DNA from: Spirosoma arboris
Lineage (GTDB): Bacteria; Bacteroidota; Bacteroidia; Cytophagales; Spirosomataceae
Length of the DNA: 64,000 bases
Assembly (NCBI RefSeq): GCF_009754945.1
Contig: NZ_WPIN01000024.1
Location: 62,001-126,000 of the forward strand
Reading direction: 5' to 3'
Shown here in pieces: positions 16,567-26,450 of the stretch. The stretch's first letter is position 1. Every line of letters begins with the position of its first letter. The notes under the pieces are model-generated. The model was not told where the DNA came from. It saw nothing but the letters and a program-made list of their open reading frames with translations, and made no database searches. Made by a program: the position numbers and the translations under genes.

Positions 16567-19425
16567 TTATCGCATCAATTCATCAAATGTGATACTCAGG
16601 TAATATAACCCGCCAATACGCGCCAGACCGTACCCCTGAGTGTAATATTTGTTCAGGATATTTGTGCCTCCCAACTTAACGACAGATTTCCAAACGGGAA
16701 TTTTATACGATAGCTGCGCATCTAAACTTGTCCAGGAAGGTAACCACACATCGCCCGCCGTCGTGCCTTGCTCAAACCATGTCTGGTCTGTCCATCGAAA
16801 CGTAAGGGTAGCCCCGAGTCGGTCAGCCAGACGAGGATTAGCCAGACTGATATTATACCGATTTTCGGGCGAATTAAAGAAATTACGCCCCTTTTGAGCT
16901 ACTTCGGGGTTGCTCATTTTACGGTTTATAATTGGGTCGCCAGCATTATCATTAATGACATTGCCCTGTGCATCTCGGAGCGTTACAGTGCCAATCTGAT
17001 GGGCATAATTACCTGTCAGGGTAAATCCTCGGCCAAGATCGTACTCTGCTCCTACTCCCCAGCCATTCACAAAAATCTCATTTGTGTTATTAAAATTGAT
17101 TTGCAGCACCCGATAAGCACCCGTAGTGAAATCGGTTAGTTGGCCGTTGGCAGGTTGGTAAAAGCTCTGAGCCGCTATGAAATTGGTGTATTTGCTGTGA
17201 AAATAAACGGCATCTATAGATAACCTGTCCTGAATCAAGGTCTTGTAGCCTACTTCCCACGTTTTTATTTTCTCCGTCGTGAAGGTCGTCGGACTATAGG
17301 CGCGACTACGGAGTTGGGATTCGGTGATACGTCCGGCGGTAAAATCATTCACATCGCTATCTAAATAGGCCGGATTTGAGACTAGCCCTGCCGACTCAGC
17401 TATCGATTGTAACCCACCTACTTCACCTGCTTTCCCGGCAACGGGAACAGCAAACAATTGTCCCGGCGAGGGATTACGAAAGGCAGACTGCCACGATCCC
17501 CGAAAATTATGCTGCCCAATACTAACCACAGCCGACGCGCGAGGAGTAAAGCCGCCATTCAGATACTCGTTTTTATCGTACCGGAGCGCTACAGTTGGCT
17601 TCACGGTTACGGCGCTTATTCTTAGTTCTTTCGATACCTGTACATAGGCACCATACTCGTTGATAGTATATTCTGAGCCATCGGCTTTTAGTGCAACGGC
17701 TGTGCCACCTGTATTCAATGCGTAGTGACGCATACTGCCGCCTATAATTACCTCTGCAACCGTCAGAAGTTTGGTGAGATTATACATGCCCTCATAATGC
17801 CATAGAGCTGAGTTATCGCGAAATCGCATTCCCCTCGCTCCTCTGTACCCTGGAACAGAATCGGTATTGTATGTATTGGCAAATGCATCGCGTACTGCAT
17901 TGAATTGTGCAGTGCCAGGCAGATAACGTCCTCGATCGGCAGTCTCTCGGGATTCACCAACAATAAATTTGTTATCTATATAAACCTGGCCAAATTCGGC
18001 TGCCCATTGTCCCAGGGATTTCCAGCTATTGTTAATAGCAGCTGCCGTCTGACCAATGTTCCAGGCTTCGGCTTGTTGCTGTGTGGTATAGGCTCGCAGA
18101 AAGAAATTTTCGCCCCGTAATTCAGCCTTAATCTGGTGTCGCTGATAATTCGGGAAATATTCCCGAAAACCGGCCGTTCGAATAAAATTGCCATTTCCGT
18201 AATACCAACCGACTGATGCTTCGATATTCCCCGGCAGTTTGTAATGTAATGATATATTGGCGCGATTATTAAACACCTTGCCGTTATTCCCCAAGAGTTC
18301 CAATTCGGTATAGCCAGTTCGGGTCACTAACTTATTCTGCAACAGAACATTGGCATAATCTTTCGGAAAGGTATATGAACTCCCATTAGCGCTTATTTCA
18401 TCGCCATATATATTTAAACCATCGTACTGAAAATTCGTACTTGCGTTATTGTTCGGTAAATAACCGATACCAGTGGCAATACCTCCCCGATTCGGATCGG
18501 TCGCAAAGAAGTTAGACCGCAAACGAGTTTGGCGATCGCTATAATCATCGGCAATGAAATCGGTGCCACTGAATCGCTGGAAATTTACTTTAAACGCAAA
18601 TCGAGAATTGATTTCTTTCGCATACCGAATAGCCACATCACCGAAGCCTTTCGGTCCGAAATCTTCTTTCCCGAAATTATTGGCCCCAACTTTTAGCTGA
18701 ACACTAAGCCCCTGATAAGTAAATGGGTTTTTACTTGATGTAAGCATAAGTCCCTGCAATGCATCTGGCCCATATAGCGCCGACGATGCCCCCGGAATCA
18801 GCTCAATATTGTCGATGTCTAAATCCGAAATTCCCGCTACGTTTCCAAAACCGAATCCTAAACCCGGCGAGCGGTTATCCATCCCATCTGTCAATTGCAG
18901 AAAGCGATTGTTGTTATTAGCCCCAAAGCCCCGAAGATTTATTGATTTAAACGTCAGGCTCTGCGTTAGTAAATCAACTCCCTTTACATTTTGAAGGGCA
19001 TCGAACGGATTAGCGGCAGGTGACTGCTGAAACTGTTCTATACCTAGTTTCTCTACAGTTACGGACGCTTTTTGAATGTCTTCCGGCACACGACTGGCCG
19101 CTATCACGATTTCATCAGTCAGAATAGCCTCTTCAGGAAGTCTGACAATAATGTTGCGAAAATTGCTACCTCGGACAAGTATATCCTTCCGCTGATAGCC
19201 AATAAATGATACACTTATCGTTAATGGCAGATCGCCACTGGCTTGCAATATAAACTGGCCGTCGTCTTGTGTGGTGGTACCTATATTCGTTCCTCGGATA
19301 ATAATGGTTACACCCGCTAAGGGCTGCTCTTTGTCGTCTGTGACAATACCAGCCAGATTTATCTGTGCCCGAGCCAATGGTATGGCCAGGGGCATAAAAG
19401 CCAGTAGAAGAAAGAGTTGCCTCAT
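16567..19425 (-). CDS. TonB-dependent outer-membrane receptor
   Basis: The 952-residue protein has a signal peptide (1-23, ending ARA-Q), a carboxypeptidase-regulatory-like beta-sandwich (about 24-105), a plug domain (about 125-240, with SINLRGFGANNNN) and a 22-strand barrel ending in an aromatic-rich strand (YYLSITFDEL). Such receptors import nutrients across the outer membrane using ExbBD-TonB. No SusD partner is adjacent, so a siderophore, cofactor or small-molecule substrate is more likely than a glycan. ATG at 19425 is used; the upstream TTG at 19434 adds only three residues. Confidence 0.9.
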   Translation of the reverse strand: MRQLFLLLAFMPLAIPLARAQINLAGIVTDDKEQPLAGVTIIIRGTNIGTTTQDDGQFILQASGDLPLTISVSFIGYQRKDILVRGSNFRNIIVRLPEEAILTDEIVIAASRVPEDIQKASVTVEKLGIEQFQQSPAANPFDALQNVKGVDLLTQSLTFKSINLRGFGANNNNRFLQLTDGMDNRSPGLGFGFGNVAGISDLDIDNIELIPGASSALYGPDALQGLMLTSSKNPFTYQGLSVQLKVGANNFGKEDFGPKGFGDVAIRYAKEINSRFAFKVNFQRFSGTDFIADDYSDRQTRLRSNFFATDPNRGGIATGIGYLPNNNASTNFQYDGLNIYGDEISANGSSYTFPKDYANVLLQNKLVTRTGYTELELLGNNGKVFNNRANISLHYKLPGNIEASVGWYYGNGNFIRTAGFREYFPNYQRHQIKAELRGENFFLRAYTTQQQAEAWNIGQTAAAINNSWKSLGQWAAEFGQVYIDNKFIVGESRETADRGRYLPGTAQFNAVRDAFANTYNTDSVPGYRGARGMRFRDNSALWHYEGMYNLTKLLTVAEVIIGGSMRHYALNTGGTAVALKADGSEYTINEYGAYVQVSKELRISAVTVKPTVALRYDKNEYLNGGFTPRASAVVSIGQHNFRGSWQSAFRNPSPGQLFAVPVAGKAGEVGGLQSIAESAGLVSNPAYLDSDVNDFTAGRITESQLRSRAYSPTTFTTEKIKTWEVGYKTLIQDRLSIDAVYFHSKYTNFIAAQSFYQPANGQLTDFTTGAYRVLQINFNNTNEIFVNGWGVGAEYDLGRGFTLTGNYAHQIGTVTLRDAQGNVINDNAGDPIINRKMSNPEVAQKGRNFFNSPENRYNISLANPRLADRLGATLTFRWTDQTWFEQGTTAGDVWLPSWTSLDAQLSYKIPVWKSVVKLGGTNILNKYYTQGYGLARIGGLYYLSITFDELMR

Positions 19426-19481
19426 ATACGACAAGTTGAGTAAGCAATATAATAAGGAAGGTACACAAAAATAATCTAAAA

Positions 19482-19528
19482 CAGAAAAGCTGTTTACGTT
19501 ATTGTGAATAACGTAAACAGCTTTTCTG
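19482..19528. promoter_or_regulatory. Perfect 22-bp hairpin upstream of the receptor gene
   Basis: Arms 19482-19503 and 19507-19528 are perfectly complementary around the 3-nt loop GTG. It lies 57-103 nt before the start of the downstream minus-strand receptor. It could be a bidirectional terminator or an upstream-region regulatory hairpin. Confidence 0.7.
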
Positions 19529-19606
19529 AAGTCAAAAAACTTATAATTTGGTCCTCTTACACGCCTGTAGATTTGGGATCTCTGGTCAATTAGTATGTTT
19601 TTAAAA

Positions 19607-19645
19607 CTAAATCTGATACCTGTCCATGGCAGGTATCAGATTTAG
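19607..19645 (-). terminator. Terminator of the 855-residue TonB receptor gene
   Basis: 16-bp perfect arms (19607-19622 and 19630-19645) flank the loop TCCATGG. On the minus strand the hairpin begins 17 nt after the stop at 19662 and is followed by T/A-rich sequence. Confidence 0.75.
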
Positions 19646-19661
19646 AGATTTTGTGCGTCTG

Positions 19662-22229
19662 CTAGAAAGTGTACCGTAACGTAGTGCCGTATGTTCTCGG
19701 ATCTCCTACGATGCCTGCATAATGGCCTGCACTTCCTGGAGCCGCCAGTAACTGCTCGTAATAATTTGTGTTGAAAAGGTTTCTAGTCCAGATAAAAATC
19801 GAAATTCCATTAGAAGCCCTAAAACCAAGTCGACTGTTTACTAAGGAATAACCATCAATATTTAAATATTGAGATGGCGACGGACTCGACGAAAATGACG
19901 AGCGATAGAAAGCATCTACCCCGAAAAAGTAATTTCCTGGTAAACTGATAAGCTGTCCGCCAAAAGTTACTTCGCCACCTACAGAACCTGACCATTTTGA
20001 GATACCAGGCAAAACACCTCCCGAAATGTCTTTGAAGGCTTGTTCGCCACCCGTTTCTTCGAGCGGTACTGGCGCATTCGTGAAGGATACATACTTACCA
20101 TCCGTATAGGCAACGGCTGCGTTCAGCGTTAACCGATTGGCTACCCGTATATTTCCATCTACTTCAACACCCATGACACGTACTTTCTCCGCATTGGCCA
20201 GATAGCCTCTGTTCACGCCTGGTTCAGGCGTTTGTACTTGTGTTTGAAAGTCTTTGATTTCTGTGTCATAAATGACCAGATTCAGAACAGAGTTGGGTGA
20301 TGGTTTTGTTTTTATGCCAAATTCGAGGTGTTGTACATGCTCGGGCTTCACTCTGGCCAGGTCAAGTAATGTCTGCCCATTGGCCGTTGGTAATCCGCCA
20401 ATATTAATCCCGACGGGTTTGTAGCTTTTAGCATAGGTTGCAAAAGCATTGACTGCCCGCCCAGCTCTATATTGCAGGGTAACCTGTCCGGAGAAATTAT
20501 CCTCTGATACGTCCGTATCGAACGCCTGGTTCGTGTAAACCGCGTTCTTTAAAGCTAATAAAGCTGGATCGGTCGTTTGCAGACCTCCGTAAGTTTCTCG
20601 TTTATAGTTGGCTACCTTCTTGTCGTAATTATACCGGACACCTGGCAAAATGTGAATCTTATCTGTTAAGGCCCAGTCAAGTTGTCCAAAAGCAGCTAAT
20701 CCTGTGCTCTGGATTCTATTGGTTGTGCGAATGCCGAAGTTATCCAGTAGGCCTGGAGTCTTCCAAAGGGCACTGGTAGAACTTTGCGCAAAACGCCATT
20801 GGGCTGAACCCGCTTCTTCGGTCTGTACGGGGTCAGATTTTAAATCCTGCCAAAGACCGAATAAGCCGACAACGCCACTAACTCGGGATGAAATTTTACC
20901 CGCATAGCGTATTTCCTGCGACCACTGATCGTGTACCGAGTTGCCTGACGAAATCGTGAAAACAGGTAAACCAATATAGTCGCGGTCGTTCAGCGGTGTC
21001 CACTGCCAGTGACGCCAGGCTGTTGTAGAGGTTAGCGTACCATTACCGATTTTGATATCGGCATTCAGTGATACCCCGCCAAGGTTGTTATCTGCTTTTG
21101 AGGGCGTATCAAGATCAACGATCCGTTCAAAAGCGCTTGAATAAGGGAGCTTGTAATTTAAATCGGCAATGATAGCATCGAATTGTCGATAGGCGGCCCG
21201 TTTGGTGGGAACAACACCGGCTACTGGCCAGCCATATCCATTCGGTTTTTGCTGAGAAACATCCCCAATTAAGGTAATTCGTACATTATCGCTTGGCGTA
21301 TACAGAAGTTGCGCCCGCACACCAATGTTGTTAATGTCGTTGATTGGAAGCTGAGTATGTACATTGTAAAAAGTTCCGTTCCGTTGCGTACCAGTAAACG
21401 ATACCCGTGCAGCCAGTTTTTTACTCAGTGGCCCCGTGAGTGACCCTTTGGCCTGGATATACCCATAATTGCCATAGCTCAGTTCAAAACTGCCACCTGG
21501 AGTAAAACCGGCAGCGCGCGTTGTAATGTTAAATGCCCCAGCCGTCGTATTCTTACCAAATAACGTTCCTTGAGGGCCTCTTAACACTTCTACTTGTTCA
21601 ATGTCAATGAAATCGAGTGCTGTGGCCGCCGGACGAGCGTAATAAACGCCATCTACATAAAATCCAACACCTGGATCAATACCATCATTTGTTAACCCAA
21701 AAGTCGACCCTAAGCCACGGATATTCAGCGTTGTGTTTCGAGCATTAGAGGCATATAGCTGAACGGAAGGCACCATCTCTTTCAAGCGATTCACGTTGAA
21801 AGCGCCAGCGTCTTCAGCACGGTTACCACTTACAACGGAGATTGGAATGGGAACATCCTGTGCCGACTCCTGACGACGTCGGGAGGTAATTACGATATCA
21901 GATAGCTGATTCGAACTTTCTTCGAGTTTAATGTCTACATTGTTATCACTTACTACAACTTCTTTTTTCTGATAACCCACGAAGGATACGACAACAATAA
22001 AGGGAAGTTTTTGACCAGTAAGTAATTTGAATTCTCCATTCTGATCTGTCGGACCACCGTTGGTTGTTCCTTTGATTACTACAGTGGCACCGATCAAATT
22101 TTCGTTGGTGCGGGCGTCAACAACTCTTCCAGTTACTGTCGAATTTATAATTGGTGCATTTTGAGCGGATACGAATAAGGGTATAAGAATGGCCCCTATC
22201 AGAAACGTTAACGTTAAAATTTGTCTCAT
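19662..22229 (-). CDS. TonB-dependent siderophore-type receptor
   Basis: The 855-residue protein has a signal peptide (1-22), a carboxypeptidase-regulatory-like domain (about 30-110), a plug (about 118-235: RRRQESAQDVPIPISVV, then TTLNIRGLGSTFGL and EVLRGPQGTLFGKNT) and a barrel ending in TTLRYTF with the terminal Phe typical of BAM substrates. The plug sequence is of the classical siderophore/vitamin-receptor class (FecA/CirA/BtuB-like) rather than the SusC class. It is transcribed toward a terminator and the second receptor. Substrate is unknown. Confidence 0.9.
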   Translation of the reverse strand: MRQILTLTFLIGAILIPLFVSAQNAPIINSTVTGRVVDARTNENLIGATVVIKGTTNGGPTDQNGEFKLLTGQKLPFIVVVSFVGYQKKEVVVSDNNVDIKLEESSNQLSDIVITSRRRQESAQDVPIPISVVSGNRAEDAGAFNVNRLKEMVPSVQLYASNARNTTLNIRGLGSTFGLTNDGIDPGVGFYVDGVYYARPAATALDFIDIEQVEVLRGPQGTLFGKNTTAGAFNITTRAAGFTPGGSFELSYGNYGYIQAKGSLTGPLSKKLAARVSFTGTQRNGTFYNVHTQLPINDINNIGVRAQLLYTPSDNVRITLIGDVSQQKPNGYGWPVAGVVPTKRAAYRQFDAIIADLNYKLPYSSAFERIVDLDTPSKADNNLGGVSLNADIKIGNGTLTSTTAWRHWQWTPLNDRDYIGLPVFTISSGNSVHDQWSQEIRYAGKISSRVSGVVGLFGLWQDLKSDPVQTEEAGSAQWRFAQSSTSALWKTPGLLDNFGIRTTNRIQSTGLAAFGQLDWALTDKIHILPGVRYNYDKKVANYKRETYGGLQTTDPALLALKNAVYTNQAFDTDVSEDNFSGQVTLQYRAGRAVNAFATYAKSYKPVGINIGGLPTANGQTLLDLARVKPEHVQHLEFGIKTKPSPNSVLNLVIYDTEIKDFQTQVQTPEPGVNRGYLANAEKVRVMGVEVDGNIRVANRLTLNAAVAYTDGKYVSFTNAPVPLEETGGEQAFKDISGGVLPGISKWSGSVGGEVTFGGQLISLPGNYFFGVDAFYRSSFSSSPSPSQYLNIDGYSLVNSRLGFRASNGISIFIWTRNLFNTNYYEQLLAAPGSAGHYAGIVGDPRTYGTTLRYTF

Positions 22230-22536
22230 ACTAATGGTTACTAATTGTGGTTGGTGGCACTCGTAGAATATGACGGTTTATGTATTCTCCCTATTCTCCC
22301 GGTTGTAGATAGACTATTAGTACTTATAGTCTATTGAATTAATAGGTTATGCAAAACAGCAGCATCTTCCGTGTACTTCCAAACAAAAAGTAGAATATTC
22401 GAGGGGAACTGTATTTTTTCTTTATTAAAACCTAGTTTATCTGACTATAAGTCAAAATTTAGCAGAAGATTGTAGTTGTGTCAGATGCTCATTTTAAAGC
22501 AATATGTTTTTTGCAGCGTAATCATATCAACCAAAC
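22230..22536. other. AT-rich intergenic region, no gene seen
   Basis: This 307-nt stretch separates two minus-strand genes and should contain the receptor promoter. I found no clean TAnnTTTG box on the minus strand and no notable hairpin or open frame. Confidence 0.5.
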
Positions 22537-23130
22537 TCATTCAAAATAACCTGTCAATTCACCATAGCCCAGCACATGACCGTTCATCGCATCAAGGAGC
22601 ATGTGTTTATCAGGTACTGTTGTAAAGGAAAGCATTCGATCAAGCGCGTAAATACGGAATATGTACGCGTGGCGGCCCGCTGGTGGACATGCGGCAATGA
22701 ATGCCGGGTTACCCATGGAGTTTTTCCCAAGCTTACCACCCAACATCCTCATCTGCTCGCTACTAACGGCTTCCGGTATACTACGTACTGAAGCTGGCAG
22801 ATTATAGATAACCCAGTGTGATAAATTAAACACCGGAAAAGCGGGTGTTGGTACATCGTAATCAGTCGTTAAGATTACGTAGGATTGGGCAACAGATGCG
22901 TCTATTTCCCACATCAGTGCAGGCGATATACCTTTTCCCCGACAACTGCAGTCTACGGGTATATCTCCATTAGGAGGAAAGGAACGACTTGAGAGCGTTA
23001 TATTCTTTTTGAGCGTAGTGAGGTACTTTTCTTCACTCTCTCGGCCAATTTTTGCCCGAATGTACATGACAATTATTACTCCTCCAGCGAGTAGTAGTAA
23101 GCCAACGGGGAGCCGCCAATAGCTACGCAT
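22537..23130 (-). CDS. YbhB/YbcL-type PEBP-family protein, membrane anchored
   Basis: The 197-residue protein has an N-terminal membrane anchor or uncleaved signal (about 7-25) followed by a phosphatidylethanolamine-binding-protein fold of the bacterial YbhB type: GISPALMWE (about 69-77), then FPVFNLSHWVIYNLPAS (the ligand-pocket H-W segment, about 99-115) and the C-terminal HAYIFRIYALD strand (about 154-164). Bacterial members bind small anionic ligands; activity is unclear. It follows the 23232-23918 gene after a terminator, so it probably has its own promoter. Confidence 0.85.
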   Translation of the reverse strand: MRSYWRLPVGLLLLAGGVIIVMYIRAKIGRESEEKYLTTLKKNITLSSRSFPPNGDIPVDCSCRGKGISPALMWEIDASVAQSYVILTTDYDVPTPAFPVFNLSHWVIYNLPASVRSIPEAVSSEQMRMLGGKLGKNSMGNPAFIAACPPAGRHAYIFRIYALDRMLSFTTVPDKHMLLDAMNGHVLGYGELTGYFE

Positions 23131-23136
23131 AAAAAA

Positions 23137-23170
23137 AGTCGGTTAAATGCATTCTCGCATCTAACCGACT
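23137..23170 (-). terminator. Terminator of the 228-residue unknown gene
   Basis: AGTCGGTTA (23137-23145) pairs perfectly with TAACCGACT (23162-23170). On the minus strand a run of T residues (from A at 23131-23137) follows the stem, the pattern of an intrinsic terminator. Confidence 0.8.
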
Positions 23171-23231
23171 GATAATTAAAAAGTTTAAAATCAAGTACTC
23201 ACAGAACGATAACCTTTTCGTAAGTACCTGA

Positions 23232-23918
23232 TTAAGCCGCCCGGCTACTTTGCGGACGACGCAAAATGGTAGAGCGTAACGGTTGCGAATTAGTAAGTGC
23301 CTCTTCAATTACCTGCTCCGATACCATGCCTAAATGATTAGCACGTTTCAGTACATAATCGAACGGCAAGTTGAAGTAATTGGCCACTTCGCTCCGGAAG
23401 CTATCCGGAAATCGGGTTAAACGCAGGCCGAAAAACTTACGCACTTCGGCTTCGGGAAGCATGGCGGCCAGCGCCACACGCTCAGCTTCTGCCAGCAACT
23501 CTTTGCGTACCGGGAACAGATATTCAAGACCAACAGAAGCTGCCAGAATATTCAGAAAGAGGTTCTTATACATAGCCGATAATTCGGCAGGCAGAATGAC
23601 CCAACCCTGCTCACGGAACTTAGCTGAAAAACCCGTCAGACCCTGCTCTCCACGAATTTCACCGGCGATAAATTCATCCGGAAAACGGAGTCGCTCATCG
23701 GTTTTTTGCAACCGGAAAACGACTGCTTCAACAGGACTTTTATGGAACAAAAGATTAGCGGGCATTGCGCGCGTATTCTCCCATTGATCGGTCATTCGCA
23801 TAAACAGGCTCTCGTTAACGGGCAGGTTATCGGCGCTACCGAGACTGATGAGTAATTGACGAAAAGCAGCCAGAAAGTCAATCTGAAGCTGATTTGGATT
23901 CGAGCGTCCTTTTTTCAT
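23232..23918 (-). CDS. Hypothetical protein, ImmA/IrrE-like C-terminus
   Basis: No firm family assignment for this 228-residue cytosolic protein. The C-terminal half (about 140-205: EAERVALAAMLPE, then SEVANYFNLPFDYVLKRANHLG) resembles the helical part of ImmA/IrrE metallopeptidases, where E-x-x-A-x-x-F-A-A-x-L-L-M-P and a following helix end in R-x-x-L-G. The zinc-binding HExxH motif is not present, so a catalytic role is doubtful. It is a single gene with its own terminator. The similarity is by eye and may be only structural. Confidence 0.5.
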   Translation of the reverse strand: MKKGRSNPNQLQIDFLAAFRQLLISLGSADNLPVNESLFMRMTDQWENTRAMPANLLFHKSPVEAVVFRLQKTDERLRFPDEFIAGEIRGEQGLTGFSAKFREQGWVILPAELSAMYKNLFLNILAASVGLEYLFPVRKELLAEAERVALAAMLPEAEVRKFFGLRLTRFPDSFRSEVANYFNLPFDYVLKRANHLGMVSEQVIEEALTNSQPLRSTILRRPQSSRAA

Positions 23919-24046
23919 GCGGATTAAGTAGCCAGATCGTGATTTTTATACCAATAACCGGCCCATTAGTATGGTTGTCTGTTGTAAAATCGGGAGGTAA
24001 ATATACACAATAACCTGCTGATTTCAAAGACGTAACACAAACATAA

Positions 24047-25141
24047 TTAGAACCCCACCACCAGCTTTAATCCTGGGTATATTTTCTTAAAAAAGCCATT
24101 CATATAGAGTTCCGGTTGAACACTTAATAGCTTGTTTTGGTACACTATTCCACCTAATCGGATCGTATTGGAGTCAAAATAGGACCCGCTTCGATGAACG
24201 GGCAGCCCTATATAAAACGAGGCTATAGGGCGATTAAAATCAGCCGTCCGACCATCTTTACTGCGACGATAAAAAGTAAGGCCTGCGTTTAGAAAATCAT
24301 TTCTTAATATCTGAAAACCGCCATCAGTAGCCGATTGATCAAAAAAGAAATTAGCTGTGTAACTTATGCCATAACCGATTCCCTGAAAACGGCTTGGAAT
24401 AAGTTGAACACCAAGATCAAATGATGGAACCCACTGACTACGAATCAGACCAACACCGATGCCCGGATGGAAACTAAGGAACGGGCTTTTCAGGGAGTTC
24501 GGGTGCAGAATTTTAGCCTTATTGTCGATTCCCTGTATCAGGCTAAACGTCATTTTTGGGTTAGTCAGATCATGATTTTTATAGGCTTGTACCGACTCAA
24601 GAGCCTGTTTCAATTTCTGGTTAATGCCCCCTTGTTTAAGCACTTGCTCAATATCGTGGAGGTTATTGACTAATAAATAAACACCAAAATCATTGGGTAT
24701 AGCCTGTGTTGTCGATGACACCCAGACAATCTGGAGCGTATCCTGCTGTATTTTTACTTCAACGGGCTTGTCGCCATCCTGAAATCGAAAAATGGCTGTT
24801 GGCTGGGCAGTGTAACGTAACGCCAACGCCCGATCGGTTTCGCCGAGTCGTAAAATTGCATGGGTAGCGTTGGTCGGGCTTTGGGTTGTATCTTCTACTT
24901 TCCGATAATCAGCAGCAAACAGATGAAGTACTGAATCGACGTTTTTTCGGGCCTGTAGCTGGTCATAGCGATCAAATCCAATAAGTAATGTATTTCGTTG
25001 ACCTAAATCGATTTCGATGTGGCTAAAGCCACTAAACTTCCATTTAGCTCCTAACTCGGTTAAATGGGCACCAGTCGATTGAGACATAGCAATCCCGACT
25101 ATGCTCAGCAGAAGCATAGTAATCAAACAAAACAGACGCAT
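24047..25141 (-). CDS. Exported protein of sigma/anti-sigma operon
   Basis: The 364-residue protein starts with a signal peptide (about 1-20, ending SMS/QS). The rest alternates polar and aromatic residues, and the last 150 residues (from HPGIGVGLIRSQWVPSFDLG to a terminal GLKLVVGF) look like beta-hairpins of an outer-membrane barrel with a C-terminal Phe. I do not recognise the family. It is the last gene of the ECF sigma / anti-sigma operon and starts 2 nt after the anti-sigma stop, so it is plausibly the envelope sensor or a product of that circuit. Confidence 0.7.
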   Translation of the reverse strand: MRLFCLITMLLLSIVGIAMSQSTGAHLTELGAKWKFSGFSHIEIDLGQRNTLLIGFDRYDQLQARKNVDSVLHLFAADYRKVEDTTQSPTNATHAILRLGETDRALALRYTAQPTAIFRFQDGDKPVEVKIQQDTLQIVWVSSTTQAIPNDFGVYLLVNNLHDIEQVLKQGGINQKLKQALESVQAYKNHDLTNPKMTFSLIQGIDNKAKILHPNSLKSPFLSFHPGIGVGLIRSQWVPSFDLGVQLIPSRFQGIGYGISYTANFFFDQSATDGGFQILRNDFLNAGLTFYRRSKDGRTADFNRPIASFYIGLPVHRSGSYFDSNTIRLGGIVYQNKLLSVQPELYMNGFFKKIYPGLKLVVGF

Positions 25142-25143
25142 GA

Positions 25144-25860
25144 TTATTGGTTTGGTTTATGTGTTAATGGGAGCGTGAGAGCTGGTCGACTTTCATCGGA
25201 TTCAGTTCGACCACCCGTACCAATTCGGACAAAGTTTTCGGTAGGATAAAGTTTGGGGCGCGTTTCCTCTTCGGCGCGTAATTCGTTTTCATGAACAACC
25301 TTGAATCGGCGTTTCGGGGAAGAAATAGCGACGTTCGATTCGGGTAGACCAAGAAGCTGTTCACTAATGGATGGAGTCTCGGCAACAGTTGTTACTTCAG
25401 GCATATGGACAACGGCTTCTATAGGCTCTATTACTTTCGGAATTGATTCTCCTTTCCGTCTTTCTTTCGCATGCTCTTGTAGTCGAAAGCTTGGCACAGG
25501 TCGTTCTTTTTCAGCAACTTTAGATCGGGCTATCTCATTGGCAGAAATCGGGGTATAAGGGCTCACCACAGAGGCATCGGCCTTATTTCTGCTTGCGTGC
25601 GTAGCCACAACAGTCTGTTCGTTCGTTGATTGGTACAACCAGAACCAGCCCAAAGTCAACCCTGAAAGACAAGCCGCAGCCACCCACCACAACAGACCAA
25701 CTAACCGACGGGGCGGTACTTGTTGAAGCTCAGGACTTAGCTCCTTCCACAAGCGCTCCGAGTTGAACGACGAACCAGGTGGCGGCACATCAGGCAACTG
25801 GCTAAGCGCCTGCCGTACCCAGTTATCAGGAAATTCGTCGGGTTTCTGCTTCATAACCAT
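25144..25860 (-). CDS. Putative membrane anti-sigma factor
   Basis: The 238-residue protein has an N-terminal cytosolic region (1-60, with a WVRQALSQLPDVPPP segment), one membrane span (about 62-84, LLWWVAAACLSGLTLGWFWL) and a long polar periplasmic tail. That is the layout of an anti-sigma factor holding an ECF sigma at the membrane. It overlaps the sigma gene by 35 nt, the typical sigma/anti-sigma coupling. The ATG at 25860 or 25854 may be used. No zinc-binding HxxxCxxC anti-sigma motif is visible, so the class is unusual or derived. Confidence 0.75.
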   Translation of the reverse strand: MVMKQKPDEFPDNWVRQALSQLPDVPPPGSSFNSERLWKELSPELQQVPPRRLVGLLWWVAAACLSGLTLGWFWLYQSTNEQTVVATHASRNKADASVVSPYTPISANEIARSKVAEKERPVPSFRLQEHAKERRKGESIPKVIEPIEAVVHMPEVTTVAETPSISEQLLGLPESNVAISSPKRRFKVVHENELRAEEETRPKLYPTENFVRIGTGGRTESDESRPALTLPLTHKPNQ

Positions 25861-26383
25861 ATTGTGTTAACCAAGTTTGTAACAGCGCACGTGCCTTACT
25901 CAACTGCGATTTTGAGGTATTTTCGGAGATTCGTAACTGCTCGGCAATTTCACGGTGCGTATAGCCTTCAATAGCGTAGAGATTAAACACTGTTCGATAA
26001 CCAGTAGGCAATTCCCGTATGAGCGCATAAATCCGTTCGGTATCCAACCCCGCATCAGGTAGCGGTTCTGGATCAGATTGCTCTTCTGATTCCTCATCCG
26101 CCTGAAAAATCGGCAAATGTCGCTTTGCCCTTAGATGCTGCAAGGCCTCGTTGACCACAATACGCCGGAGCCAGGCTTCCAGACCGTTATCGTCGCGATA
26201 TGAGAATTTATCAATACCGCGAAATGCTTTCAGAAACGCATTCATCAGCACTTCTTCAGCCTCTGGCTCATTCCGAACGTACCGTAAACTCACCCGAAAC
26301 AACCGGTTAGCATACTGATCGAACAGCCGTTTCTGCGCAAAGGCATTCCCTCGCTGGCACTGTTCAACAAGTTGCTTCGACAT
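25826..26383 (-). CDS. ECF-type RNA polymerase sigma factor
   Basis: The 185-residue protein shows sigma region 2 (about 10-80: FDQYANRLFRVSLRYV...EAEEVLMNAFLKAF, the -10-recognition helix) and region 4 (about 120-172: ELPTGYRTVFNLYAIEGYTHREIAEQLRI, the -35-binding helix-turn-helix). There is no region 1.1 or 3, so it is extracytoplasmic-function class. Its 3' end overlaps the anti-sigma gene. It probably regulates a regulon including its own operon. Confidence 0.92.
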   Translation of the reverse strand: MSKQLVEQCQRGNAFAQKRLFDQYANRLFRVSLRYVRNEPEAEEVLMNAFLKAFRGIDKFSYRDDNGLEAWLRRIVVNEALQHLRAKRHLPIFQADEESEEQSDPEPLPDAGLDTERIYALIRELPTGYRTVFNLYAIEGYTHREIAEQLRISENTSKSQLSKARALLQTWLTQYGYEAETRRIS

Positions 26384-26450
26384 ACGTTAGGCTGGTTTCA
26401 ATGACAGAAATGCCGGGTTTAGCAAAAGGGTTGCCTCGCGTACAAAAAAA

